The notes under the pieces are model-generated. The model was not told where the DNA came from and searched no databases. It saw only the letters and a list, made by a program, of their open reading frames with translations. 64,000 nucleotides of DNA, taken from positions 880,125-944,124 of the forward strand of contig CALSNJ010000002.1 of the NCBI GenBank assembly GCA_943787745.1. Direction: 5' to 3'. The DNA is from an uncultured Alphaproteobacteria bacterium (GTDB lineage Bacteria; Pseudomonadota; Alphaproteobacteria; UBA6615). This document shows, in pieces, positions 37,561 through 45,044 of the stretch (the stretch's first letter is position 1; every line of letters starts with the position of its first letter). The position numbers were made by a program, and so were the translations under genes.

Positions 37561-39618
37561 ATGCGTCTGCTAAAGAACGGAGACCGACCCTATCATCTCG
37601 GGCCGTTTCCTCTTGAGACGCTCCCGCGTGATGAACGAATAGCTGGCCCCGAGATCGCCCGCCCACACATCGCTGCCGACACGAACAAGGAAGCAGGGCC
37701 TCTTCTGGGTCTGTCACTGCGCGCATATCGAGATATCTTCTCTCGCGTCGCAGAGGGCGAAGTGGCCCCCATACGTGCACCCGACACAGATGACCCCATG
37801 CGCTGCACGGTCGACATCAAAGGCGCGGCCTATTTCATGGATGCCAGCCAGGTCGGCATCTGCCGCATTCCCTTGAACGCCTGGCGCGCAGGGGCTACGC
37901 CGCGCGCGCATACTCACGCCATTGTCCTGCTTCTCGAACACCAGCGCGTTCCCCATGATGAGCCGCGTGCGCGGTCATGGGCTGAGGGGAATGTGCAGGA
38001 ACTTGCTGAAATGCGCGCTACGGAAATCGCCGGAAATCTGGCAGGTCATATCCGCCTGATGGGCTTTGATGCCCGCGCTGATGTTCCCGGTCAGCGTTTC
38101 CTCGATGAAGAGCGGCTGGCCGTTCTGGCAGGACTTGCCGTGCGGCGTGACGACGAGAGCCTGGCCAACCCATATGTGGATGCCTTTTCACTGATCGTCA
38201 TCAGTACGGACTACGATCTTATCTGCGATTCCCCCCTCGCCGCAGCGGCTCTCAATGCGAAGGGCTTCCGATATTGGTGGGGCATCAATGATGCGCAATC
38301 AGGGCGCGAACGAAACCGTCGCGCCAAGCGGGCGTCCTGGGCCAGCCGATACCCCATGGAAACTGTAAAACGGGTGGCCCGACCGACAACGCTTATCCTT
38401 GATGACGAGGTGAACCCGGCTGCGGATACGTCTGCGTATTCCGATCCAGCTGCAAATGCCAAAGCCATCAAGGCTTTGTCCTACTTTCTTGGATCAGACC
38501 TCACAGGTATCTGTGAGGTGCCGCGCTATGCCTGGTACTCCCACAAGGACGATGGCACGCCGATTGAGATGTATCACCGCTACGCGGTCGTTATGCTGAT
38601 CGATCAGGGCTTTGAAACCATGGAAGGTGCCAGTGGTGACGACTGGATATCCGGGTCCCAGTCCATGCGCGGGTATCAGCGTGGCGCGGAAATCGCGGGA
38701 ATAATGTCTCATCATCTCGGACAACTTGGGTTTTCGGCGCGCGCCCAGACAAATGCCGATAGTGATGTCCTGCAAATTCCACTGGTCTTGCTCGCCGGAC
38801 TGGGGGAGTTGAGCCGCATTGGTGAACTCGTCCTCAATCCTTTTGTCGGCCCACGGTTCAAGTCGGTGGTGCTGACAACAGACATCCCATTGGACGTCGA
38901 CAAACCGATTGATTTTGGCCTCCAAACCTTTTGTCAGGGATGCCTGAAATGCGCCCGCGAATGTCCGTGTGATGCCATCCCGTTTGGCGACAAGGTCATG
39001 TTCAATGGCTATGAAATCTGGAAACCCGACGCCGAACGATGTGCCCGCTACCGGGTGACAAACCCGCACGGCTCTGCCTGTGGTCGATGCATGAAGACAT
39101 GCCCGATCAACAAGGTCGTCGATAGCGACGGCCCATTGCTCTCACGCGCGGCCAGCTGGCTGGGTGTGAACGCCATGTTCCTGAAAAAGCTGATGGTACC
39201 TGTCGCAACATGGGCTGATGACGCACTGGGCAACGGCCGTCGGAATGCCGCCAAGAAATGGTGGTTTGATCACGAGGTCGTGGGGGATCGCGTTGTCGTT
39301 CCGAAAGGCGTGAACCAACGTGAGATAGACCCGTCTCGCAAGGTGGATCCCGCCAAACAACGTCTGGCGTACTACCATGCGAGCATGATGCCGCCGCCCG
39401 ACACAGCCGAACCTGTTCCGGTCGACCGCAAAGCCGCGATGGCTGCAAAAGCCTTGCTGGAAACACCAAACGAAGCCCGTGCGCGTATGGCTGCCGGCGG
39501 CCCTGCCCCGGACCATTACACACCCACTCCGCCCATCGGTACTGGACCCGCGAAAAATCTTGCGGCAAACCCCTATTCCACTGACTTTGCAGATATGAAA
39601 ACCCCGCCGAGTGAATAA
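37561..39618 (+). CDS. Cytoplasmic reductive-dehalogenase-like corrinoid/Fe-S protein
   Basis: This 685-residue protein resembles catabolic RdhA enzymes (NpRdhA type) that reductively dehalogenate with cobalamin and two [4Fe-4S] clusters. It has an internal duplication: the G-x-x-x-V-G-I-C-R-I-P-L-N-A-W unit near residue 95 recurs as S-D-L-T-G-I-C-E-V-P-R-Y-A-W near 315, as in NpRdhA. The ferredoxin-like part has Cys458-x2-Cys461-x2-Cys464-x3-Cys468-Pro and Cys494-x12-Cys507-x2-Cys510-x3-Cys514-Pro. There is no Tat signal and no RdhB anchor, so it is cytoplasmic. AGGAG precedes the ATG. The C-terminal 110 residues are Pro-rich and divergent. An epoxyqueuosine-reductase-like role is less likely given the size and duplication. 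Confidence 0.82.
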   Translation: MRLLKNGDRPYHLGPFPLETLPRDERIAGPEIARPHIAADTNKEAGPLLGLSLRAYRDIFSRVAEGEVAPIRAPDTDDPMRCTVDIKGAAYFMDASQVGICRIPLNAWRAGATPRAHTHAIVLLLEHQRVPHDEPRARSWAEGNVQELAEMRATEIAGNLAGHIRLMGFDARADVPGQRFLDEERLAVLAGLAVRRDDESLANPYVDAFSLIVISTDYDLICDSPLAAAALNAKGFRYWWGINDAQSGRERNRRAKRASWASRYPMETVKRVARPTTLILDDEVNPAADTSAYSDPAANAKAIKALSYFLGSDLTGICEVPRYAWYSHKDDGTPIEMYHRYAVVMLIDQGFETMEGASGDDWISGSQSMRGYQRGAEIAGIMSHHLGQLGFSARAQTNADSDVLQIPLVLLAGLGELSRIGELVLNPFVGPRFKSVVLTTDIPLDVDKPIDFGLQTFCQGCLKCARECPCDAIPFGDKVMFNGYEIWKPDAERCARYRVTNPHGSACGRCMKTCPINKVVDSDGPLLSRAASWLGVNAMFLKKLMVPVATWADDALGNGRRNAAKKWWFDHEVVGDRVVVPKGVNQREIDPSRKVDPAKQRLAYYHASMMPPPDTAEPVPVDRKAAMAAKALLETPNEARARMAAGGPAPDHYTPTPPIGTGPAKNLAANPYSTDFADMKTPPSE

Positions 39619-39648
39619 CCGGCTGGCCCCAACCGAAAGAGAAATCAC

Positions 39649-40368
39649 ATGGCAACTTTTGTACTCGTTCACGGCGCCTGGCATGGCGGCTGGTGCTGGT
39701 CCCGTATCACTCCGCGCCTGCGCGCTGCCGGCCACAATGTTCACACACCCACGATGACGGGTTTTGGCGAACGCAGTCACCTGCTGACCAAAGATGTCGG
39801 CTTGGAAACCAATGTCGTGGACATCATGAATGTTCTGCAATGGGAAGATCTGAGCGATGTCATTCTAGTCGCTCAAAGCTATGCCGGCATGGTGACCACC
39901 AGCGTGGCCGACCGGATGCCCGATCGCGTTGCCGCGCTTGTCTACATCAATGCCTTTATTCCCACCGACGGGATCTCTCAAAATGATCTGCTGCCGGACT
40001 GGCGGCGTGAAATGATCGAAGAGGAACTCAAAAGCGACCCGGACGCCTGGCGGATGCCGGCCCCGACCCCAGAGCTGATCGGCGTGACAGACCCTGAAGT
40101 TGCAGCCTGGATCACCGACAAGATGACCGTTCAGTCCGCCAAAACGATGGCGGATCGCGCCACCATCACTGGCGGAATCGACCAGATCACCAACCGGACC
40201 TTCATTCGTGCGACGGGTTATCGCAACAGCACATTCGACGCAACCGTGAAGGAGTTCCAGGCGCATCCCCAATGGCAAGGCATCGAACTCGATACCAGCC
40301 ATGACGCGATGATCACTGCTGCCGAAGAGGTCACCGGGATACTTCAAGGTGTCGCTGAAAGCCTCTAG
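39649..40368 (+). CDS. Alpha/beta hydrolase, methylesterase/salicylate-esterase type
   Basis: This 239-residue protein opens with V-L-V-H-G-A-W-H-G-G-W-C-W, the oxyanion signature of the plant-type methylesterase / hydroxynitrile-lyase group that is also common in bacteria. The nucleophile is Ser77 in V-A-Q-S-Y-A-G-M, and the His is in D-T-S-H-D-A-M-I near the C-terminus. It starts 30 bp after the dehalogenase-like gene and is likely co-transcribed with it, so it may release the substrate for that enzyme from an ester. The product is not determinable. Confidence 0.9.
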   Translation: MATFVLVHGAWHGGWCWSRITPRLRAAGHNVHTPTMTGFGERSHLLTKDVGLETNVVDIMNVLQWEDLSDVILVAQSYAGMVTTSVADRMPDRVAALVYINAFIPTDGISQNDLLPDWRREMIEEELKSDPDAWRMPAPTPELIGVTDPEVAAWITDKMTVQSAKTMADRATITGGIDQITNRTFIRATGYRNSTFDATVKEFQAHPQWQGIELDTSHDAMITAAEEVTGILQGVAESL

Positions 40369-40370
40369 CG

Positions 40371-40402
40371 CAAAAGGAAAGGGCCGCTCCGAAGAGCGGC
40401 CC
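40371..40402 (-). terminator. Terminator after the 26-codon ORF / catabolic operon
   Basis: GGGCCGCTC and GAGCGGCCC form a perfect 9-bp stem closed by the stable tetraloop TTCG on the minus strand, followed there by TTTCCTTTT. It lies about 50 bp beyond the stop of the small ORF and just beyond the stop of the convergent esterase. Confidence 0.82.
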
Positions 40403-40449
40403 CGTGAGCAGGCAATTCGCCTAACCCTTGGTCTGATAGACCGTTGTCT

Positions 40450-40530
40450 TTAGCTGGCCAGAGAAGGTTGCTCCACTGTCCGCACCCAAGACACAGGGTT
40501 GAACTCGTTGCCTAGGATCTCACTCGACAT
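40450..40530 (-). CDS. 26-residue ORF with near-ideal ribosome-binding site
   Basis: This 27-codon frame opens ATG TCG AGT GAG and encodes M-S-S-E-I-L-G-N-E-F, then N-P-V-S-W-V-R-T-V-E, ending Q-P-S-L-A-S. It is preceded by a 12-base Shine-Dalgarno at perfect spacing and followed by a terminator, so it looks like a deliberately expressed short protein or peptide precursor. It is the last cistron after an SMP-30 gene on the same strand, 100 bp away. I recognise no family. In the -1 frame, reading stays open past this stop to a TAG at 40421-40423 and would add G-A-T-F-S-G-Q-L-K-T-T-V-Y-Q-T-K-G, so the true product could be longer if a shift or an ancestral indel is involved. Confidence 0.55.
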   Translation of the reverse strand: MSSEILGNEFNPVSWVRTVEQPSLAS

Positions 40531-40533
40531 CAG

Positions 40534-40545
40534 ATCACCTCCTTT
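40534..40545 (-). promoter_or_regulatory. Extended Shine-Dalgarno sequence
   Basis: AAAGGAGGTGAT on the minus strand is complementary to the whole 3' tail of 16S rRNA. GGAGG is seven bases before the ATG of the 26-codon ORF. No other gene in this window has so complete a match. Confidence 0.8.
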
Positions 40546-40629
40546 CGATTGTTGAAGAACATCAAAACCCTAGCATCGGATTCCGCGTCGCCAGCAAGCG
40601 AAAAAAGCAGCCTGTTCTTGAAACTTTTG

Positions 40630-41550
40630 TTACCCGCCGAACCGGGTTTCGGGAACACCCTGAATACCAAGCCCTGTAATCCGGAACAGTCCACCCGCTG
40701 CGAACTGGGGTTTGCTCTCGACAGCGAAATGACCATGCGCATCTGCGCCCGGATGTGCCACACGCGCCATGGACGTCACATAGATTTCATCCATGTTGTC
40801 GCCGCCGAATATGACGCTGGTGATGTTTTTCACCGGCATTCCGATGCGCCGCTCGACCGAACCGTCTGGCGCATAGCGCACCAGTTCCCCGCCCGTGACT
40901 TGTGCGTTCCACATATAGCCTTCTGCATCGACGGTTGAGCCGTCTGCGACACCGATATCATCATGGGTCGTGGCAAAGACCCGCTTGTTCGAGACGTCAC
41001 CCGTCTCGATATCGTAGTCATAAGCCCAGAATTCTCCCTGGAAGGTGTCGGCAAAGTAGAAGGTCTTGTCGTCAGGGCTCCAGCAGGGCCCGTTCGAGCA
41101 GACAATTCCATCATCGACCTTGGTGACGGTCAGATCCGGATCGAGCCGATAGAGACTGCACAGCCCCTTTTCTTCCAGATCGTCCATGCCGCCTGCAAAA
41201 AATCGCCCCCGACGATCCACCTTGCCATCATTGAGACGTGAGCGAGGTTCGCCCTCGTCGATCAGGGTGATAAGTTCGAGGTCTTCACTCTCAAAGTCGT
41301 AGAAATAGAACCCGTCATCATTTGCGAGAACCGCGCCGCCATCCTTGCGCAGTGCGATCGCACCCACATCATGGGAGAGGTTCCAGTTCTCGACCTTCCC
41401 GCTCTTGGGGTCCATCCGCCACAACGCCGGTTTGCCGACCCGTTGCCCGGTTCCATCAACCCAGTAAAGCCGCCCTTCCTCGACATCCCAGATCGGGCTT
41501 TCGCCCAGATGGTTGTCGCACATCAAAACGCACTCGATGGAATAAGACAT
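40630..41550 (-). CDS. SMP-30/gluconolactonase-family lactonase
   Basis: This 306-residue six-bladed beta-propeller has the family's metal site: Glu in H-L-G-E-S-P-I-W-D (about 17), Asn in R-L-N-D-G-K near 105, Asn in C-S-N-G-P-C-W near 150 and Asp in V-A-D-G-S-T-V-D near 205. Members hydrolyse sugar or other lactones. It is the fourth gene of a minus-strand operon (Rieske protein, small protein, amidohydrolase, this gene), 17 bp after the amidohydrolase, and may open a lactone intermediate in that pathway. GGAGA lies before the ATG. Confidence 0.92.
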   Translation of the reverse strand: MSYSIECVLMCDNHLGESPIWDVEEGRLYWVDGTGQRVGKPALWRMDPKSGKVENWNLSHDVGAIALRKDGGAVLANDDGFYFYDFESEDLELITLIDEGEPRSRLNDGKVDRRGRFFAGGMDDLEEKGLCSLYRLDPDLTVTKVDDGIVCSNGPCWSPDDKTFYFADTFQGEFWAYDYDIETGDVSNKRVFATTHDDIGVADGSTVDAEGYMWNAQVTGGELVRYAPDGSVERRIGMPVKNITSVIFGGDNMDEIYVTSMARVAHPGADAHGHFAVESKPQFAAGGLFRITGLGIQGVPETRFGG

Positions 41551-41567
41551 AGAGGTCTCCGTTGGAA

Positions 41568-42788
41568 TTACTCGGCTGCCAGCGCGTTGTAGCGCTCGGG
41601 AACATCAAGATTGAAGATACGCGCTGCGTTGTAGCCCAGGATATTGCGCTTTGCGCCCTCATCGAGGAATGGCAAATCCCAGATCACCGAGGGCAGATCA
41701 AAGTCCCAGTGCGGCCAGTCGGATGCATAAAGCATCTGCGAGCGCGCGCTGATCGCCTCCATCGTCGCACCAAGCAGCGTCTCATTGCTCCGCTCCATAG
41801 GCTGGGTCGTATAGAACATGTCGCGCATATACTCGCTCGGCAGCTTCTTGAGCAACGGCGCTTCGGAGGTCCGCATCATGTATTCATGATCAAGCCGCTG
41901 CATGGCGAAAGACAGCCAGGCAATGCCACTTTCAATCCACATCACTTTGAGCTTTGGAAACCGTTCAGGCAGCCCGTTGATCACCCAATTGGTGAGATGC
42001 ACCAGATTGCAGAGCACGAACGAAATCGCATGCATGGAAATGAATCGGTTGAGCTGAGACGTGTACTCATCCTGCCAGTTCAGATGGGTATGGAATCCAA
42101 GCACCTGATCGGCTTCCTCGAGCATCGCATAGAGGCGCATATACTCGTTGGCATGGACCGGCTTGTGACGAGACGATGTCACCATAAATCCGGCAACACC
42201 CGGTTTTCCGAGGAAACGTTTGACGGTCGCTTCAGCAGCCTCTGGATTGTTGAACGGCAGATAAAGCATCGCCTTGACCCGCGGATCTTCGGGCAAAATC
42301 TTCTCGACCAGCCAGCGGTTGTAGGCCGTTGAGAGGTGAACCTCCATCTCCGGGACCGGATGCATGCCCAAAAACAGCAAGGCATTGGGGAAGACAACCT
42401 GATAGTCGAGCCCCATCTCATCAATACACTTACGGGCCAACACGATATCGCGCGGCACGCCATTATCCTCGACCGGCTCCTTGAGCCCCTGCCCGTGCGG
42501 AATCCGGCCCCAGACATTCTGCCACTGAAGACCATTCGCGCCGTTCAGGAAGGCGCCTTTTCGGCTGCCATCACCAAACGCAAACGCCGCGTCATGAATA
42601 ACCGGATCCTCCACGAAATCCAGGATTTCGGGCCACGCCGCACCATCACTGATATGTGAATCGATATCGACGATGAACACATCGTCAAAATTTCGCTTAT
42701 CGGCCTGCTGACGGGCACGGGCCAGTATTTCCCGGCTGTCGGTCCAGTCATCAATCTGCGAATAGGTTCGCTTGAAATCATCACTCAT
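41568..42788 (-). CDS. Amidohydrolase_2-family metal-dependent hydrolase/decarboxylase
   Basis: This 406-residue TIM-barrel protein of the ACMSD/gamma-resorcylate-decarboxylase superfamily has the beta-1 metal site as D-I-D-S-H-I in place of D-x-H-x-H. Later features are G-F-M-V-T-S-S near 200, H-T-H-L-N-W near 235 (a metal His), L-V-H-L-T-N-W near 265, I-E-S-G-I-A-W near 285 and A-S-D-W-P-H-W-D near 360 (the catalytic Asp). Members decarboxylate or hydrolyse ring-derived acids. AAGGAA precedes the ATG. Genome context (Rieske protein upstream, lactonase downstream) suggests an aromatic or terpenoid catabolic operon. True ACMSD is shorter, so that name is not given. Confidence 0.87.
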   Translation of the reverse strand: MSDDFKRTYSQIDDWTDSREILARARQQADKRNFDDVFIVDIDSHISDGAAWPEILDFVEDPVIHDAAFAFGDGSRKGAFLNGANGLQWQNVWGRIPHGQGLKEPVEDNGVPRDIVLARKCIDEMGLDYQVVFPNALLFLGMHPVPEMEVHLSTAYNRWLVEKILPEDPRVKAMLYLPFNNPEAAEATVKRFLGKPGVAGFMVTSSRHKPVHANEYMRLYAMLEEADQVLGFHTHLNWQDEYTSQLNRFISMHAISFVLCNLVHLTNWVINGLPERFPKLKVMWIESGIAWLSFAMQRLDHEYMMRTSEAPLLKKLPSEYMRDMFYTTQPMERSNETLLGATMEAISARSQMLYASDWPHWDFDLPSVIWDLPFLDEGAKRNILGYNAARIFNLDVPERYNALAAE

Positions 42789-42813
42789 ACGCGAGAGTTC
42801 CTTCTAGTCTTGC

Positions 42814-43101
42814 TCATGTCCGGTTCGTCCACATCGCCAGGTCGAACAGGTTGAGGTCAGCCACCTGGAGCAAAGCGGTCACAGTGACTGCGACATCGGT
42901 TGCCGTCATCGTTTCAGGGTCACGCACCGGTATAAACCGCCGCCCCTCCTGATCAACCTTGCGCGCATAAAGGCGTGCACCGGCCGTCAACAGGGCCTGA
43001 ACCGTCTCATCAGATACAGCTTCAGTATCATCGGAGTTCAAGCAGCGTAGCGCCTCAGCCAGAGCCGTTTCAGCGCTGTCGGCCAGATCAGACGCGGACA
43101 T
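42814..43101 (-). CDS. Small protein of unknown function in the Rieske operon, 95 aa
   Basis: From ATG 43101 the protein has 95 residues, is acidic and largely helical, and has no signal or TM segment. The segment A-L-L-T-A-G-A-R-L-Y-A-R and a C-terminal L-N-L-F-D-L-A-M-W are its best-defined parts. It overlaps the end of the Rieske gene by 14 bp and precedes the amidohydrolase by 25 bp, so it is translationally embedded in that operon and likely works with them. The family is not recognised. Confidence 0.75.
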   Translation of the reverse strand: MSASDLADSAETALAEALRCLNSDDTEAVSDETVQALLTAGARLYARKVDQEGRRFIPVRDPETMTATDVAVTVTALLQVADLNLFDLAMWTNRT

Positions 43102-43453
43102 AGACAGCCCCGTCGCGCACCACGGTCTCAAAGCCGGTCAATCGGGTGCTCGGCTCTCCCGGGTGCATTCCTGTCCGAAGATTAAATTCATACCCATGCC
43201 ATGGACACACGATATGGACGTCCGCTTCAACGAACTCGAACCCGCGGCTTTTCTTGTCATCATCGAGCACTTCATTAACCCGATTCATGACCTTGCCCTG
43301 ACAAACCGGTCCGCCCATATGCGGGCAATTGCTTTCCCAGGCGAAAAACTCATCACCCAGTCGAAACACACCGATCTCCAGATTGCCTTCTGCGACGACA
43401 CGTCGTTCGCGGTCGGCAATCTCGTCAACATTCGCGACAAAAACCTCTGTCAC
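43088..43453 (-). CDS. Rieske-type [2Fe-2S] ferredoxin
   Basis: This 121-residue single-domain Rieske protein binds its cluster through Cys43-x-His45 (N-C-P-H-M-G-G) and Cys83-x2-His86 (V-C-P-W-H-G-Y-E-F). The two halves are 37 residues apart, about 20 more than in most Rieske ferredoxins; the extra loop (near 55-75) is charged. The start is GTG at 43453. As first gene of the operon it probably passes electrons to an oxygenase encoded elsewhere. The lack of a catalytic alpha subunit nearby is notable. Confidence 0.9.
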   Translation of the reverse strand: MTEVFVANVDEIADRERRVVAEGNLEIGVFRLGDEFFAWESNCPHMGGPVCQGKVMNRVNEVLDDDKKSRGFEFVEADVHIVCPWHGYEFNLRTGMHPGEPSTRLTGFETVVRDGAVYVRV

Positions 43454-43649
43454 GTTTACCCCCTCACAGAAATTGGAATTCGCCGTTCACCTGCGGCATT
43501 TTGATTTTTGGAAAATAGCGCGACAACGCATGCACCGCAAGAATGCGGGATCAAAGCGTTGATTGGCCGCATAGCGTCAGGCCGTGAAAGCGTTATGATA
43601 GGTGCCGTGATCCCTGATGTTCGTGATCGCCGCCGGAAGGAACATTACG

Positions 43650-45035
43650 ATGGAATGGTTCGACGCCGTCTTGCTCGCCCGCATCCAGTTTGCGTTCACC
43701 ATCAGCTTTCATATCATCTTCCCGGCTTTCACCATCGGCCTGGCGAGCTACCTTGCGGTTTTAGAGGGCCTCTGGCTCTACACGAAACGTGACGTCTATC
43801 TGCACATCTTCAAGTATTGGCTGAAAATCTTTGCCGTGGCCTTCGCCATGGGCGTCGTATCGGGCGTGGTGATGAGTTACCAGTTCGGAACGAATTGGGG
43901 GCCCTTTGCAGAAAAGACAGCACCCATACTTGGGCCCCTTCTCGCCTACGAGGTGCTGACGGCATTCTTCCTCGAAGCCGGGTTCCTCGGCGTCATGCTG
44001 TTCGGTCTGAACAAGGTCGGCCCCAAGCTCCATTTCACTGCCACCGTTCTGGTCGCCGTGGGGACATTGATGTCGGCATTCTGGATTCTGTCGGCCAACA
44101 GCTGGATGCAGACACCCGCAGCATACCTGATCGAGAATGGTCGCTTCATTCCGGAAAGCTGGGTCGGTGTCATCTTCAATCCATCATTCCCCTATCGTCT
44201 CGTCCATATGGTGCTGGCCGCGTTTCTGACGACGTCTTTTGTCGTGGGAGCCGTTGCCGCATGGCATTTGCTTAAAGACCGAACGAGCGAACCTGCCAGG
44301 ATCATGTTCGCCATGGCCGTCATGATGGCTGCGGTCGTCGCTCCCATTCAGGTCATTGCCGGGGATCAGCACGGACTGAACACCCAGAAACATCAGCCGG
44401 CCAAGATCGCAGCCATGGAAGGCCATTTCAAAACGCAATCCGGCGCACCTTTGATTCTGTTTGGCATTCCCGACATGGATGCCGCCGAAACGAAGTACAA
44501 AATTGAGATCCCAAAGCTTGGCAGCCTGATTTTGGGCCATAGCTTTGATGCAACTGTTGTCGGCCTCGACCAAATTCCCCGGGAAGATTGGCCGAATGTG
44601 CCGATCGTCTTCTGGTCGTTCCGGGTCATGGTCGGCATCGGCATGCTGATGCTGCTTTACGGCAGTCGCCGGAGCGGCTACTCAGCGCGCGGCGACGTCT
44701 CTTCAAAAGTGACCTTTACTTAGCGTTGGGCGGTTCTGATGGGCCCGACGGGTTTTGTCGCGATACTGTCCGGCTGGTTCGTCTCGGAAGTGGGACGGCA
44801 ACCCTTCGTCGTCTACGGCCTGATGCGCACCGCCGATGCCGCCTCGCCCATCGGCGCACCGGGTGTGGCCGCCTCACTTCTGGGGTTCTTCATTGTCTAC
44901 ATGATCGTGTTCGGGGCGGGCGTCTACTACATGCTGAAACTGATGTCGCGGCCACCTCATCATGAGCCCCAGAAGCCCGGCACGGACGGCCCGATCCGGA
45001 CCGGCTCGCCCAACGCCCACAGCGCGGCGGACTAG
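43650..45035 (+). pseudogene. cydA: Cytochrome bd oxidase subunit I (CioA type), disrupted
   Basis: The first 358 codons read as a good CydA/CioA: E-W-F-D-A-V-L-L-A-R-I-Q-F-A-F-T-I-S-F-H with the haem His, L-V-H-M-V-L-A-A-F with the second His, and the Q-loop G-D-Q-H-G. After M-V-G-I-G-M-L-M-L-L-Y-G the frame turns into an unrelated stretch and stops at TAG 44721-44723. The expected residues of the linker (R-R-R-L-F-K-S-D-L-Y-L) are found in the -1 frame at about 44683-44719. The original frame then resumes with R-W-A-V-L-M-G-P-T-G-F and E-V-G-R-Q-P-F, through to a normal TAG at 45033. Two opposite single-base indels about 40-60 bp apart explain this. The truncated product lacks the G-R-Q-P helix. 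Confidence 0.88.
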
Positions 45036-45044
45036 GAGATGGCC

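Noticed and set aside
40534-40545. Resemblance of the plus strand to the 3' end of 16S rRNA (ATCACCTCCTTT)
   Set aside because: Only the anti-Shine-Dalgarno tail matches; no 16S sequence precedes it. On the other strand it is simply an excellent ribosome-binding site.
41568-42788. Calling the amidohydrolase ACMSD to complete a kynurenine route with the dioxygenase at 8549
   Set aside because: It is about 70 residues longer than ACMSD, its first metal motif differs, and it lies 33 kb away in a Rieske/lactonase operon.
16943-44723. Idea that TAG is recoded or read through in this organism, because ccoN and cydA both contain an in-frame TAG
   Set aside because: TAG serves as the normal stop of several intact genes here (for example at 10981, 30778, 35-kb operon neighbours and the IS orfB), the ccoN locus is also deleted, and the cydA case is explained by indels.
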